64,000 bases of DNA from Phoronis australis (taxonomy: Eukaryota; Phoronida; Phoronidae), in contig NMRA01000111.1 in NCBI GenBank assembly GCA_002633005.1, positions 87,855 through 151,854 of the forward strand. Direction: 5' to 3'. Shown here piece by piece: positions 1 to 12,800 of this stretch (positions within the stretch are counted from its first letter, which is position 1; each line of letters begins with the position of its first letter). Made by a program: the position numbers and the translations under genes. Under the pieces are notes generated by a model. It was not told where the DNA came from. It saw only the letters and a program-made list of their open reading frames with translations, and searched no databases.

Positions 1-450
1 TCATGAGCGTCAGGGGGAAAAAGGTCTCACATGACTACGGGAATGTATGCATTTCTACATTAAGGTAAGACGGTGTTTCACTAGTGCCACGTAGTGAATT
101 TGGAGTCAACCATTGAGAATTGCACATACACGTCTCCTGCTCTTCTGAGCTCATTCTCGGTAGAAAGAGAAAAAACTTGGGTTTTAGGCTAAAGTTATTT
201 CAGGGAGCCTGCCAACATTTTCAACTAACACTTGTTCGGCTATCAGGCAACGTGCTACGTGTTCAACTGGCTAAGTCCAACAGAAAAGCAAACTGACCTC
301 ACTTAGTGGTGATCAAAATAAACATCTCATTACCAAATCACATAGCTCCTGCAGTACACAAATGTGCACTAATAAGAAACTCTGCCAGTTTCTGGCAAAG
401 TTATGCAAGCTTAGTGAGCAACTTAGAATAATGCAAGTCCACTAAGTCTG

Positions 451-637
451 AATAATATCGGTCATGTTTGAATATTGGTCATGCTTGGATAATATCAGCC
501 ATGCTTGGATAACATCAGTCATGTTTGAAAGATATTGGTCACACTTGAATTAATGTTGTCCATGCTTGGATAATACAGGCCATGTTTGAATAACATAGGC
601 GATGCTTGACTAGTATTGTCATTGCTCGAATAAGGTT
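451..637. repeat. ~24-bp minisatellite
   Basis: About eight degenerate units of GGTCATGCTTGGATAATATC with variants. It lies in the CCT6 intron after the last exon seen; nothing else is visible in 1-870. Confidence 0.7.
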
Positions 638-875
638 GTGTACTTTTTAACTTGGTTCACCTTGTCAGAAAGGATTATTCAAGTTCCAAGAACTCTGAGA
701 AGTACCAGTTTACAGGCACATACAAAAACAGTGTATTTTCAAATGCAACAGGCTCTAACAACAAAGAGAGTGGAAAGCTTCCAAACAGACTTCTCGACTT
801 GGCAACTGAACACATAAGGATGTGCCAAGAAATGCTTTTGAACAGACACAATGAGTAAATGACTCGCACCAGTAC

Positions 876-3800
876 AACTTCGTAGACAAGGCCAGCATAA
901 CCCAGACAGTCTTCAGTAAGGTCGTCAACAGAGTTCATAGCAGTACCTCCACAGGCAAGACTCAACCTAGGATAAAACATTAACACTATCAAGTATGTGG
1001 CACTTCAAACACAATCTCATTACTTGGCAGGTCACACCCAGTGGTGTTACAGGGTGATAAAAGACTATTCATCAGTGATCCTCACACCAACAACTCAAAT
1101 GACGACATTTTACAAATTCAATATCAATGATCTAGGTATTCCTGGTTGATACTTTAATTTGGACTTATTCAATATAGTTTAAAACTCTAGCAGACCAACT
1201 ATATTCAAAGATCACAGTTTAAGAAACATTTTGTTGAAAGCCTAAATTCCAATGTAACTACTTCTTCTTCAGCGTTCCCAGCCATAGATAGTCAGTCTGG
1301 TCTTTTGGGCGAAGTCTGCAGTTCGCCGCAATGATGCCGTCGTGCCCGTAACTACTCCAATTTAAAGATTATTTTTCAAAACAAGGACACTCCAAAAATT
1401 CATAGGTTGTATTTCACTACTCACCTCTCCATGTTCCTTCTCTTGGCACGTCGTAACGCCACAATACCCTCTTTAGCAAGCATGTCAAGCGACATGGGAT
1501 CAATGCCCTGCAAAGTCAGACAACACATGGAGAAAGAGACTCTTAGCATGTCTGTCAACTACGATATTGTAACTGGTGTACGCGCTTAACAGGAAATAAA
1601 ACAGTCACTGATGTATACAGGATTGAGTTGCACATTCCACATTTTGCTTTACGGAAGTGCATTATGAGGAGCTTTTACGCTTTGACAAAGGCCTGCCTTT
1701 CCAGCTCACAAACAGAACAGTGTGCATAACAAAACGTTACTTAAAGCTGTATTATATAGCCTGTTTAGCAGGCTGAAAAACAAAATTAAACTAGCGCACT
1801 TTAGTCTGGTAAAATCAGTCTCCATACATAGAATTGATTTCCATTACCAACAAGAACACCGAAACCATCAGTGACCCAATAAACTTTTCAAATTTTATTG
1901 GGGTTGGAAAACATGCATTGCCTGTGACTTGAATAGCTGGCTCATTTGGCAATAGTTCAAGATTGGACGAGTGTGGTGTTTGTAAACCCCAAACTGCTTT
2001 GGTTAAGAATTCAACACTAACAGTTTAACACCAGTGACATGCCCCTTTAAGCATAACAATCAGAACAAGAAACAGTAAATTCTTACAAATTGGTCTCCAC
2101 AAAGGATGGCTTTACACGATTAGCTAGAAGAAGCCCCAACTATCCGAACACCTGCACGTTTGTAAATATTTCCATCTCAGGTAATCAATCAAGGTTTACA
2201 TAAATCAAGTCACCTGACTGTCCACATGACCCAAACAGACTTGCATACCTTTTGATTAATCACAACGAATCCCTTGTCGGTACCATCGCAAACCTTCTTT
2301 TTGAAGTCGATGATTTTTTTCACACGCGAGTCCGTAAAGGCTCGTTCGGCAGCTACCAGCTTCTCGCGCTCGGCAGCACTCTTGTAAAAGAAGCCAGAGT
2401 TCACCTCACTGTAAAAGAAAAAAAGGCACTTTAATAAATAGTCATACCCTGATGTTGCTCCATTACCAGTTACAAGAACCTATGTATAATCTTCAAGATC
2501 AAGTTTTCACTTGTTGACATTTTCAGCAATAAAAACTTATTAATAAGTGACTGTTACATACGTACATACTGGACACAAAACAAAAACTCAATTTATAACT
2601 AGGACACAATTGAATATTAGAAGTGAATTCCACCCAATACCAAAATTCCCATTCAAACAGAAGAGCATACACATTTATGTCCCACCCATGTGAATAACAA
2701 CCAAAATCACACAATAACACCAACAATGCTAGGTTTACCAGCTTACCAAACCTGAGTACCAACAAGCTAGTTTGAAATAGTCCACACACTACACCTCAAG
2801 ATGTTTCAAGAAACATTCATTGCCCACCTCTTTTCATACTCTAGAGACACGTTACATGTCAGAATGTAGGCGTTGTCGACTTTCTTCTTCATATCTGGGT
2901 GACGAGCACCGTGGTCCATGACAATACCCTTCACTAACCTGAAATACAGAGTAAAACTATTTAATAACGGCAAATTTAAACAATTATTGTATTACACTGA
3001 CTTAGTAGCTCAATAGGTCAAAGTACATTGCAGATGACCCAATGTCTTCTGATCTTCTGAGCACGATACAACCAGTTGTGTTCAGGTCTGACCTACATGA
3101 CCCACTTTAAGTCATTGTCAACGTCATAAGTCCCATCCACATTAAAGCAACATGGCCTAGTTTGTATTCATAACACACCTATATGACTTAACATATGCCA
3201 TGTCAGAGTTACATGGCCTAATTTAAGTCACTGCCAAAGCCACAAGTCCCACCCATCTAAGAGCAACGTGGCCTAATTTGTGTTCATGACAGAGCTATAT
3301 GACTTAACCAAGGTTCATGTCAGAGCTACATGACCTACTTTAAGACACTGCCAAAGCCACAAATCCACCCATATCAGAACAACATGCCCTAGTTTGTGTT
3401 CACGATAGACCTATAAGACTTAACCCAAGTACATGTCAGAGCTACCTGAACAACTTTACCTAAGTCACGGTCAAAGCTAGAAGTCCCATCCACATCAGAG
3501 CAACATGACCTAGTTTGTGTTCACGACAGAGCTATATGATTTAACTTATAGCCATGTCAGAGTTACATGACCTACTTTGTATCCATGTCTGTCTTGTGCT
3601 GCATTTCCATGATTTCCACCATGTGAAGATCAATTGGCTCATCTGGCTTTTGAATGGCCAACACAGCATCCACAACTTCCTGATACGGCATAAAAGAAAA
3701 CACATGAACGTACAACTAATCTATCGTCCATTAAGAACTGCACAAGTACCTAACTAGAGATCAAAAACAACTGTGCAGGGGAAAAAATAACACTTTATCG

Positions 3801-6800
3801 AGTTCAAAGGAGCCAACTTGAAGGGCCCTTAATATGCAGTCTTGAGAGTTTTCCATCAACAGAAACACTGTGTTCTCTTATAATTTGTTGTTTTGCACAA
3901 TGGAATTAGCATTATTTCATTTCATCGTACTTGATGAACATCAAACACAACACCAAGGTGTTGAGTCACCACACAGTACCAGTAACTGTTAGTCCACACA
4001 GTACCAGTAACTGCTAGTCCACACAGTACCAGTAACTGCTAGTCCACACAGTACCAGTAACTGCTAGTCCACACAGTACCAGCTAGTCATGAAAATAATT
4101 CTCTGGCAATCCTTAGATGACCAAACCTATAGCACCCACCTCTGTCAATAGATCAGCTAAGTCATGGTGCACCTTCGTACGCAGAGATGTGCGGGCAATG
4201 TTGATTAACACATCACGCTCCATGCTACCCTCAATCTTGATCTTCTCAAGAACCTGGTGAAAACACATTATAATCACGAACTGTTGAACATAAAAACTGC
4301 CCAATTACTAATTAATGACGGCAATGTTTTGACTCAGACGAATGGCTGCTTCATCGAGGCCCCAAGTCATTGAAACGGTCAAACTTACAAGGCCAGTCTC
4401 CCACCAGTGTACAGCACGCTGTCCTATAGAGGCAGCTTGAGTAGTCCCCTTACAGTCATTCAGATGTGTTACGAAAGTGCTTAAGGCAACAGTAAAACAT
4501 GCAATAGGATTCACACAAAACATAATATCGTTTCCTAAAAGATGACCACATCTATTGTAAAATTGAAAATAATAAACTTAATATATAGGGAAAAGAGACA
4601 CTGACGGCAAACGCAAAACAACAGAGCAAAGAGAATTGCATATCTACAGCAGAGAGCAGGTTGAAGATGGCGATGGGCCAAAATCATACAGTCATGGATA
4701 CAAGCGTGCAATTTTGGGTGGCTTTAATGAAGAAAACACTTTCTCGTTATCATCTAAAAGGAAAACTGCTCATCAGAATGACAGCAAGCATGGTATGAGG
4801 GTCCCTAAGACCTATCTGAATAAATACATATCTGCAGGTAGGTCTGCTGGGTCACCCAATTAATTGTATACAGCTACAGTTATCTACAGGCAAGCAACAC
4901 TATTATACCTCCAATGCCTTGGTCTTGGCCAAATCAAAACCCTCGGTGACGATCCTCGGGTGAAGTCCCTCATCAACGTAGAGGTCAGCCTGCTTCAACA
5001 GCTCCCCAATAATGAGCACGTTGGATGTGGTGCCGTCACCCGTGATGTCATCCTGCGCCGTTGCTACACGTGCAATCAGTGAGGCCGTCGGATGTTGGAT
5101 TTGCTGTAACAAAGTTTAAATTCAATGAATGGATATGATTATGACAAGCAAATGACGCACCACAAGGACAGATTCTTGATGAACATCATGAAGAAAATTA
5201 CAATTTCGAGTTGCCCTTCAAGGTCTGTATGGCAGTTCATCAAATTTTGAAAACAAGACATGCAAGAAATTTGAAAAATTTGTGTACATTTATTTCGAGC
5301 ACATAGTGATGAAACAAAACGTGTTACCGCGCTTAAGTTGAGAAATTAAACAGCAGGGAATGGGCATTAACTTGAGCATGTTTCCTTAAGAACTCTGGCA
5401 AGTACAGGTAATTTCCCAGTCTAAATATGGCAAGGTTTCGCCGAAAAGGACTGATCATTATTTAAAGGTAAGTAGCCTACTTTTTCGGGCATTCACAGAA
5501 ACGCGGTACTTTTAGGGAGGTTTTGGTCGAATAAATTGAGGGTGGGCGATAACTCAAGGAGTGCTTAAAGGTGAAAATTCAGAAACTTCAAATCCGAGCT
5601 ATAACCCGAACATGGGAGTTATCCTGGACGAGTACGGTAACAGTACAATTTTCATTCACACGCCGTATTAACACAAGGGAAACAACAAGTGGTATGTAAG
5701 AAGTTTACAATTTTTGTTTCTTTTCGGAAACAGTTCAGTGCCAATAAATCTTGTTCGTCAAAAACAAGACAAATTAAAAATCTTGCGATAATAAGGAAAC
5801 AGGAAAACATTACCATTTCATGAAGAAGAACATTTCCATCTTTGGTAAGCTTAATATCACCCGAACCAGACACCAACCTAAAAGACAAATGGAGTCTTCG
5901 TTAAGCCTAAGGTGACAAATACAGGACAGTATTTAAATATAAGGTGACAAATACAGGAGAGCGAATAAGTGCTCTCCGTTCTTTGCCATTTTTGTTAAGT
6001 TGTGTACACACAGATTTACTCTAGAACAACTAACACTAGTGCAATTTGCGGCACACATGTCCACACGCACATATCAGAAAACTAGCACAAGGCGGTACTT
6101 GTTGCTGTGTGCAAGAAAATGAACAGCTGGTGCAAATACAACGCGCAACGGAAAACCGCTACACTGCAAATAGAAGTGGCGCAATTCACCCCAGAACAAG
6201 TTACCCTACCTTGATAAGGTGGATTAAGTTGTCAAACGCGGGCAAGTTGCACTAGTCTAAATAGCATCCAGACAGTCCTCAGACCTAGCAACAACTCGTT
6301 CCACAACTTGTTTGGGGAAAGTTTGTGTGTGGACGACACTTTAGCAATGCAGAGCAAGCTAGGTCACCACTAGTTTGACCCATCCTACACTGCTAAGCCA
6401 AGATGAGAAACAACTCAAAAAGACATTCCACTTCAACCTCATGATATCACCGCCAGTGGTGAAAGAGCACATCTTGAGAGCACAAACATTAGCCATAAAA
6501 CCACACTACTCAACAAGTAATTCCATACTACCGTAAACGTTCGGGTTAACGCCCTGGGCGGTTAAATTGGCAAACCCAAAAAATCGGGGGTGGGCGGTTA
6601 ACCAGACATGGGCGCTTAAACATGAAACTTCAAAAAATCCAGGGTGGGCGGTTAACCGAACATGGGTGCTTATTACGACAGGCAAGCGCCCTGGGCGGTT
6701 AATCTTACCTCGTGATCTAAGTACCCACACCACACATGTAGTCGTAGGCCTACTCGGAACGCGTAGCACTTTTCAAAGAGCGTTATCGTCACGTCGCCAC

Positions 6801-9800
6801 ATGACGGGAAAAATGTCATAACAGCGGATGATCCTAACAAAGGTTATCATGCCCTCAGATTACTTATTCACTATTAAATTTACAGAATTGCTGAGTAATA
6901 GCCCCGTGCCGTCCTGCGGTCTTGTTATTTAGCGCTGTAGTGTAGAGTGCAGACGACAAGTGACCAGTGACCACGCAGCCTCTACTTGGATTGCAACTAT
7001 TTCATCTTGCTTAAGTGCGCGCGTGCAAGCTTCACGTGTTGCAGAGGTCACAGCAGACATCAGATTTATGGTTACAGTCTCGTACTAGGTGACAAGTTCA
7101 TAGTCAGAGAGCAGTTTTAAAATTGGTTGTAATAAAAGTTTGAAAACCTTAATTCAGATGTTTTTTGTGTTTGGGATGTTTATAGTCAACACACCGTGAC
7201 TCAATGACATTTTCAGCGTATGGTTCTGTGGCTTGCTGTTTTATCTCGACTGGCCGGCATTGCTCATTTGCCGTTGCGCCAAACATGCTCGGCAAAGAAG
7301 TAGGCCCAAGACAAGAATCGGGGTTAAGCGGCCGAGTGCCACTCGTCAATCACGAATAAAATTTCGAGCCACGGCATAAATATGTGATAAAACGCTACAA
7401 AACAGCGATGTTTCAATTCATAAACGATCACCTTACCAAACTTTGTGGTGGAAAAACATTTATTTTTCATGTAAGATGTCCAGATTATCCTATTTGTATC
7501 ACTTCCACTGTTCGGTCCTGTTGTTAGCGCGCAATGTCTCAGTCGGCTGACAATCGTGACTTGGAAATGCCGTCAAGTAATATAACGGCCTCTTTCAATA
7601 TGCATCTCGTTTTTTATGGCCAAAGATAGCGGCGGGATTCAGCACGCACGTAGAGCCTACGTGCGAGTCACCTGTCAATCACATGTTGGTGTCAAGGTAA
7701 CATGCACTCCAAAGTGTGGGAACTTGCGCGCGTGCACCACTACAAAGTCACACATCAAAAGAGAATAGCGACAGTCCTAAGTAACAGAAACGGGCGTGAC
7801 TATATACTTTTAACCATTGTCTCATTTCTCTGGCCTGATTTTTTTGAATATATGTTTTATCAAGTGCACTGCAGACGAAAACTCAGCGCGGCAGACAAAG
7901 TCGCTGAAAGCGGAGGTTTTGACGCTGTCGGCGTTCTTAAACTTTGCAAACATGGGAAGAAAATAAAGTGACAAAAACGTTCAAGTGTTATATTTTGAAG
8001 TGAGTCCATGACCCAAGACAATAACTCGTTACTTATATAATTGCAATTCACATTGCTAAACCACCGTCTCGGAGGCCCGGCGTCGTTGCGCTCATTGTGA
8101 TCATCGATATTTTTCTAAAAGTCTTGGAATAGCGCGTTTCCTTAGCACTGGGCGCTAAATCTTCATTCTTTAAAAGTCGGGGATGGGCGCTTAACCGAGA
8201 GATGGGCGCTTAACTGGAAATCTTCAAAAATCGCAGGGGGGCGCTTAACCGAGCAGTGGGCGGTTAAATCGAAAATCCACTTAAAGTCGGGGATGGGCGG
8301 TTAACTGAGCATGGGCGTTAACCCGAACGTTTACGGTAAATCAAATTTAAAGCAAAATTCAATGCATCTAATTGTATCCATTAGTTCACTGTTTGCTGGC
8401 AACTCAACAGTTAACGGATTACGGGAACACGTACGCAATGGATTTGAATTACGAGCCAACATATCCAGGCGACTTTTCGGGCAACTTCAAAAGCTACAGC
8501 AACAACAGTGTTTCAAGAAGTATAGATTCCAAAGAGCCACTGATCATTCTCATCTATATATCGACTGTGGTTTTCATCAGAAGCACACTATCAGTGTGTT
8601 GATCTGTTCACCTGGCATAACAGGGCTCGACGCTATTAAAATCGCCAGGTCGCAAAATGCAACCTAGCCAAAATCCCAGGTCGCATTTTCAAAATCCAGC
8701 TCGCATTCGTAAATGCCAGGTCGCAAAATTTTCCCGCCATTTTTACGCACCAAAATAGATTTTTTTAGATCATCGAGAAAATGTTTAAATTATGCTCTTA
8801 CCTGCAGCGTTAAATACTCACAAATTTCGGATCTCAAAATTGACTTCATTCATGCAGATACGGCCTTACTGTTCTTCACGACCGCCATTGAAAGACTCTA
8901 GAGCGCAAGGCAGGTTGCCGACGTGAAAGTTGAATCATTGCTCTCTAACTGACTTGTGTATTCGAGTAGCTAAATTTGCGATGTGAAAAGGGAGAAAATT
9001 CCCGTTGAAAAAGTACCCGAGATTTTGTTAGATCTGGCCTGCTACTGGCTGTCATCAAAGTCTTTAACGATTCAAACTAAATCGGGTAATGGCGAGTTTG
9101 CTCCTCAATACCTTCCAAGTACAGGAAAATTAGGTCAGTCACAAAACGACACGCATGTCACTAGTGTTAACTTTCTTTCCGACGTATAAAACAAAGCCGG
9201 GATTTGATTTTTACATATTGTGAAAAGACGTTTTTGAAAACTGAAGTTTTGTAAAATGAAAGAGACACACCATACAAGCTGCGTGTCAATTTTAAACCAC
9301 ACGCGGTCGTTTGTATTGCGCTATGATGGGCGCTAGCTTGAACTGTGGGCGCTTAATTGGAAATTCTCAAAATTTAAGGGGGGACTTTTAATAGATCAGT
9401 GAGCGCTTATTATGAAACACTTTAAAGGTAGGGAGTAGGCTCGTGCATGAGCATAGTCGTTAACCTCAGTGTTTGCGGTAATAAGGTATTAACACGCTGC
9501 AATGGTAAGAAACGTTATAATAATACGATTTTGCGAGGCAAACTCCATCTAGTATAGGGGTGACTTTCTGGATATCGTTACCACCTACACTGTACCCTTT
9601 TTAGCCACCCGGAATGTTTTTGTTTTTAACTGCTCGCTTCAGCCGGAAAAAGGTTGTTTCTATAGGAGTCTGAACATTTTACGGTGACGGTGGTTCGGGG
9701 AGCGAAAAGTTGCCGGGGAGGGGGGGTATAAAGAGAAGAATGAAAATTTCGCTAACTTGAACCACAATTTCGCATCTAGTGCCAGTTTAGTTGCAATAGC

Positions 9801-12800
9801 TGGCTACGGGCATAGAATACAGGGCTTACAGAACATCGACCTCGGGAAACATCGGAACAGGATAACGTTAGTTCTGGGTTATATCGGTCCCGGGACATCG
9901 GGTCTTTTATAACCGCTGGGAATCTGACTTCATTTTCAAATAAACCAGAGCCAAGCCGGTATTCTCTTTCATTTAGGACTGTCGCTGTTCTTTGAAGTGG
10001 TGCGCACGCATGAGTTCACGCACTTGAATCGCTGGAGTAGGCCTACACTTTACGTTGGCAACAACGTGTGAAAGACAAATCATATTTCGCGCAGTAGCCC
10101 CAGAAACAAGTAAAGGGTTTGAGAATTTCTTGGCAACTGAAACTAAAGACGTGACCGTCGTTTGGCGATTAATAAGGTTGTCATTTTCACTTTGGTTGTC
10201 TTAATACGATAAAAAGGAGAAGCACATCTCAGTCTAAGTCACGATTGTCTGCCGGGACCGCTTGCGCGCGGCGGTGCCGCAGTGCGATATCAGGGATATT
10301 GTCGTGGATATTTGGTACATGTAATAAGGACATCTTATGTGAAAAATAAAATTTTTGTCCACCACAAAGTTCGGTAAGTTGATAGCTTAAGAATTTGTAG
10401 AAACACCGTTGTTTTGTGAAGTTTTATCACGTGTTAAGCTGTGGCCCGAAACTTTCTTCGGCGAATCCGAGAATTTACAAAAGTGGTCGAAAGTGTTAGC
10501 CAATGAAACGCGTCAAAGATCGATTCTGCATATCCCATGTTCACGCGACTTGCTTACAAGTCATCGGGAGGGCTGTTCTCGGTTAGTGTTCTTTTGAACT
10601 TGGATTTGGCAACAACCAAATTACGGTCGGATTAACAAGAGCTGCTTTGTATTTGCCAGGTATCAGTTGAGAAGTGTAAAAACTCAGCTCGCATTCGTTG
10701 GAAATTCCAGGTCGCATTTTGCGACTTGATACGAGCTGACAAATATCTCAGCTCGCATTTCCAAATTTCAGGTCGCAAATGCGAGTTGCAGCTCGTTATG
10801 TCGAGCCCTGCATAAGGAACACAGGAGTCAGTATCAGGATTACAGATGACAGCACCTGATGAAAACCATAGCCTTCATAACAAGTAAAGGACTTTTAGTC
10901 ACTGAGCCACATAATGTTGAATACCCGTGTTCAATGGTGACACAAGAGAGTTGACCGTTATCCTGCCCCAGTCTGCAAATGCATTATTTTCGCATTCATA
11001 GTTCGTACAAACATTTGACAGCCCAACTTTTAAGACATATTAAAGTTATTTCACAACATTGTTCAGAAAAATATTCCACATGCCTAGCAAAATACCTTAT
11101 CTTCAATCTCGGGGGAATTCAAATGCAAAATATATAGCAAGAAAGAAATTTTGCAGAACCACCTTCAACCGCCTGGAAATTTGTTAATTACAAGTTCAAA
11201 GGTTATAGAGCTGTTCATCAAATCAAATTTCCCGCCACATATATGTAGTTTTGCATGGATCCACAATTTACAGTCCTCTCATTCACCGAGTTGCCATATT
11301 GAGTCAACGAAGTGCACATAGCATAGAAAGATGCCGTGGAAAACCAAGACAACGTAAAGTTTTGATCCTGAGGGATAGAGCATCTGCATACATATGACCA
11401 CTAAAGTAAGACCAATGCACTGAATAGCTACAAGGAATCTGGTACACAAACACAGGCGAATTGTGAAAAAAAGATAAATCCTTTCCCAAATTTATTCGTT
11501 TCATCGGTATGACGTTTTACTGTTTTATTCTCCTGCTCAATGCGTACTTTAACCACAGATACTTGATTTCTACTCTCCGCTTCACAGTTAGCTTCAGCAT
11601 GGTTCAAATGTTGTATACCACAATGCACTGGTGACCTCCTAACACTAACTCCTGTGACCTATTTCATCTGTTTTTACATGTTATGAGTTAGAATGCACGT
11701 CACTAAATAAGGTTTGAGAAAACCTTAATATGAATTTAAGGCTTCTCCGGGAATCCCCGGCCATACTTTATGTAGCAAACATGCCAAGATCCTGGCTAAA
11801 GAAGAGAACTGGTTCTCAAGAAAGATTAAAGAATCCATATACATCAAGACCAACAAGACCACCATGAATCGAGATCAAGGATTGCAGCTTCCACCAAACT
11901 ACGACGCCATACTTCTTCCAGAGAATAGAACGACCGGAAACCAGGACGCCCCCCTACCATTCGTTTATAAAGGACTGTAGAATACAGACTGAAACGTCGA
12001 ACTCTTAAATCTTAAGTCTCTGAGTAAGTTGATTTTACTTATAACAATGTTTTATGTGTTAATAAAACACAACGTCTTGATGCAACCAAATACATGTGTT
12101 GTCAATTACATCAACCCTTTTTGCGAAAGGAACACTTGGCTAGTTCCCGCTGCAAACTGCAGATGGCTTAGAAAAGTACCACTACTGTGTAATGTGTATT
12201 ACTGTGGGGTAATGCCAATTTACAAACTTATCTCCCCTTACTTCACAAATTATTATTCTAGCATTAAAACAAAATGACAAAACTTGTAATTCAAAATTGC
12301 CAATAAAATCTTAACGGTAAGCGGTCTGTATAATTTTTGTGACAGAAGGCAAGTTTATATGCACTTTTAATCTGAAACAAAACATTGTTGTGAATCGTGT
12401 TTTGGAGTGGAAGCATTTGTTTTGATATTGCTGTTTTTTTAATACGGCGAGTAAGAATTCTAATAACACTCACTAAAAGCCTGGGCAGAATGTAATTCAC
12501 TGTTTTAACATGAAGATTCACCACAATAATTCAATTTATCCAAGTCGGAAGTATGCAATCACACAGCTTGACGTAAAACCGCGTGGGACTTCAAAACCAA
12601 ATCATTGTTCTACAATAGAATCATAAACTGTTATCTTAACTTCATTTTGAACCTTTCTTGAAACCAAGAAAATGTAATTAATAGAATACCATGACATGAA
12701 AATCACACTTAATTCTTTGAGCAGTATGCAGAAGGTGTTAGATGAATTCATGCACACTGAAGAGATTACGTTACCTCTGGACCTACTTACATTAAGGTCA

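Larger units (their letters stand above)
8438..10895 (+). pseudogene. N-terminal GPCR paralogue, broken by a transposon
   Basis: The left piece, 8438-8620, translates from an ATG as [20 protein letters not shown] and onwards. It aligns with the intact receptor at 13017: YPGDxSxNFxxYxNxS, then LIxL and a weaker helix-1 match. A one-base shift after TLSVC breaks the frame. A 2,190-bp TIR element (8621-10810) is then inserted with a CATAA duplication. The right piece, from 10811, resumes a weak match to the loop-1/helix-2 part of the receptor (GACACCATAG against GAAAACCATAG) and fades near 10895. No remaining transmembrane region is visible. The receptor lineage therefore duplicated inside this intron and one copy died. 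The homology of the left piece is clear; the right piece is tentative. Confidence 0.7.

Noticed and set aside
4636-4863. Open frame of 75 codons between CCT6 exons 3 and 4
   Set aside because: No recognisable family, splice partners or codon pattern; antisense to a well-defined intron.
7702-7971. Open frame inside the 6529-8338 transposon
   Set aside because: No transposase motif that I can name, and too short; kept only as element interior.
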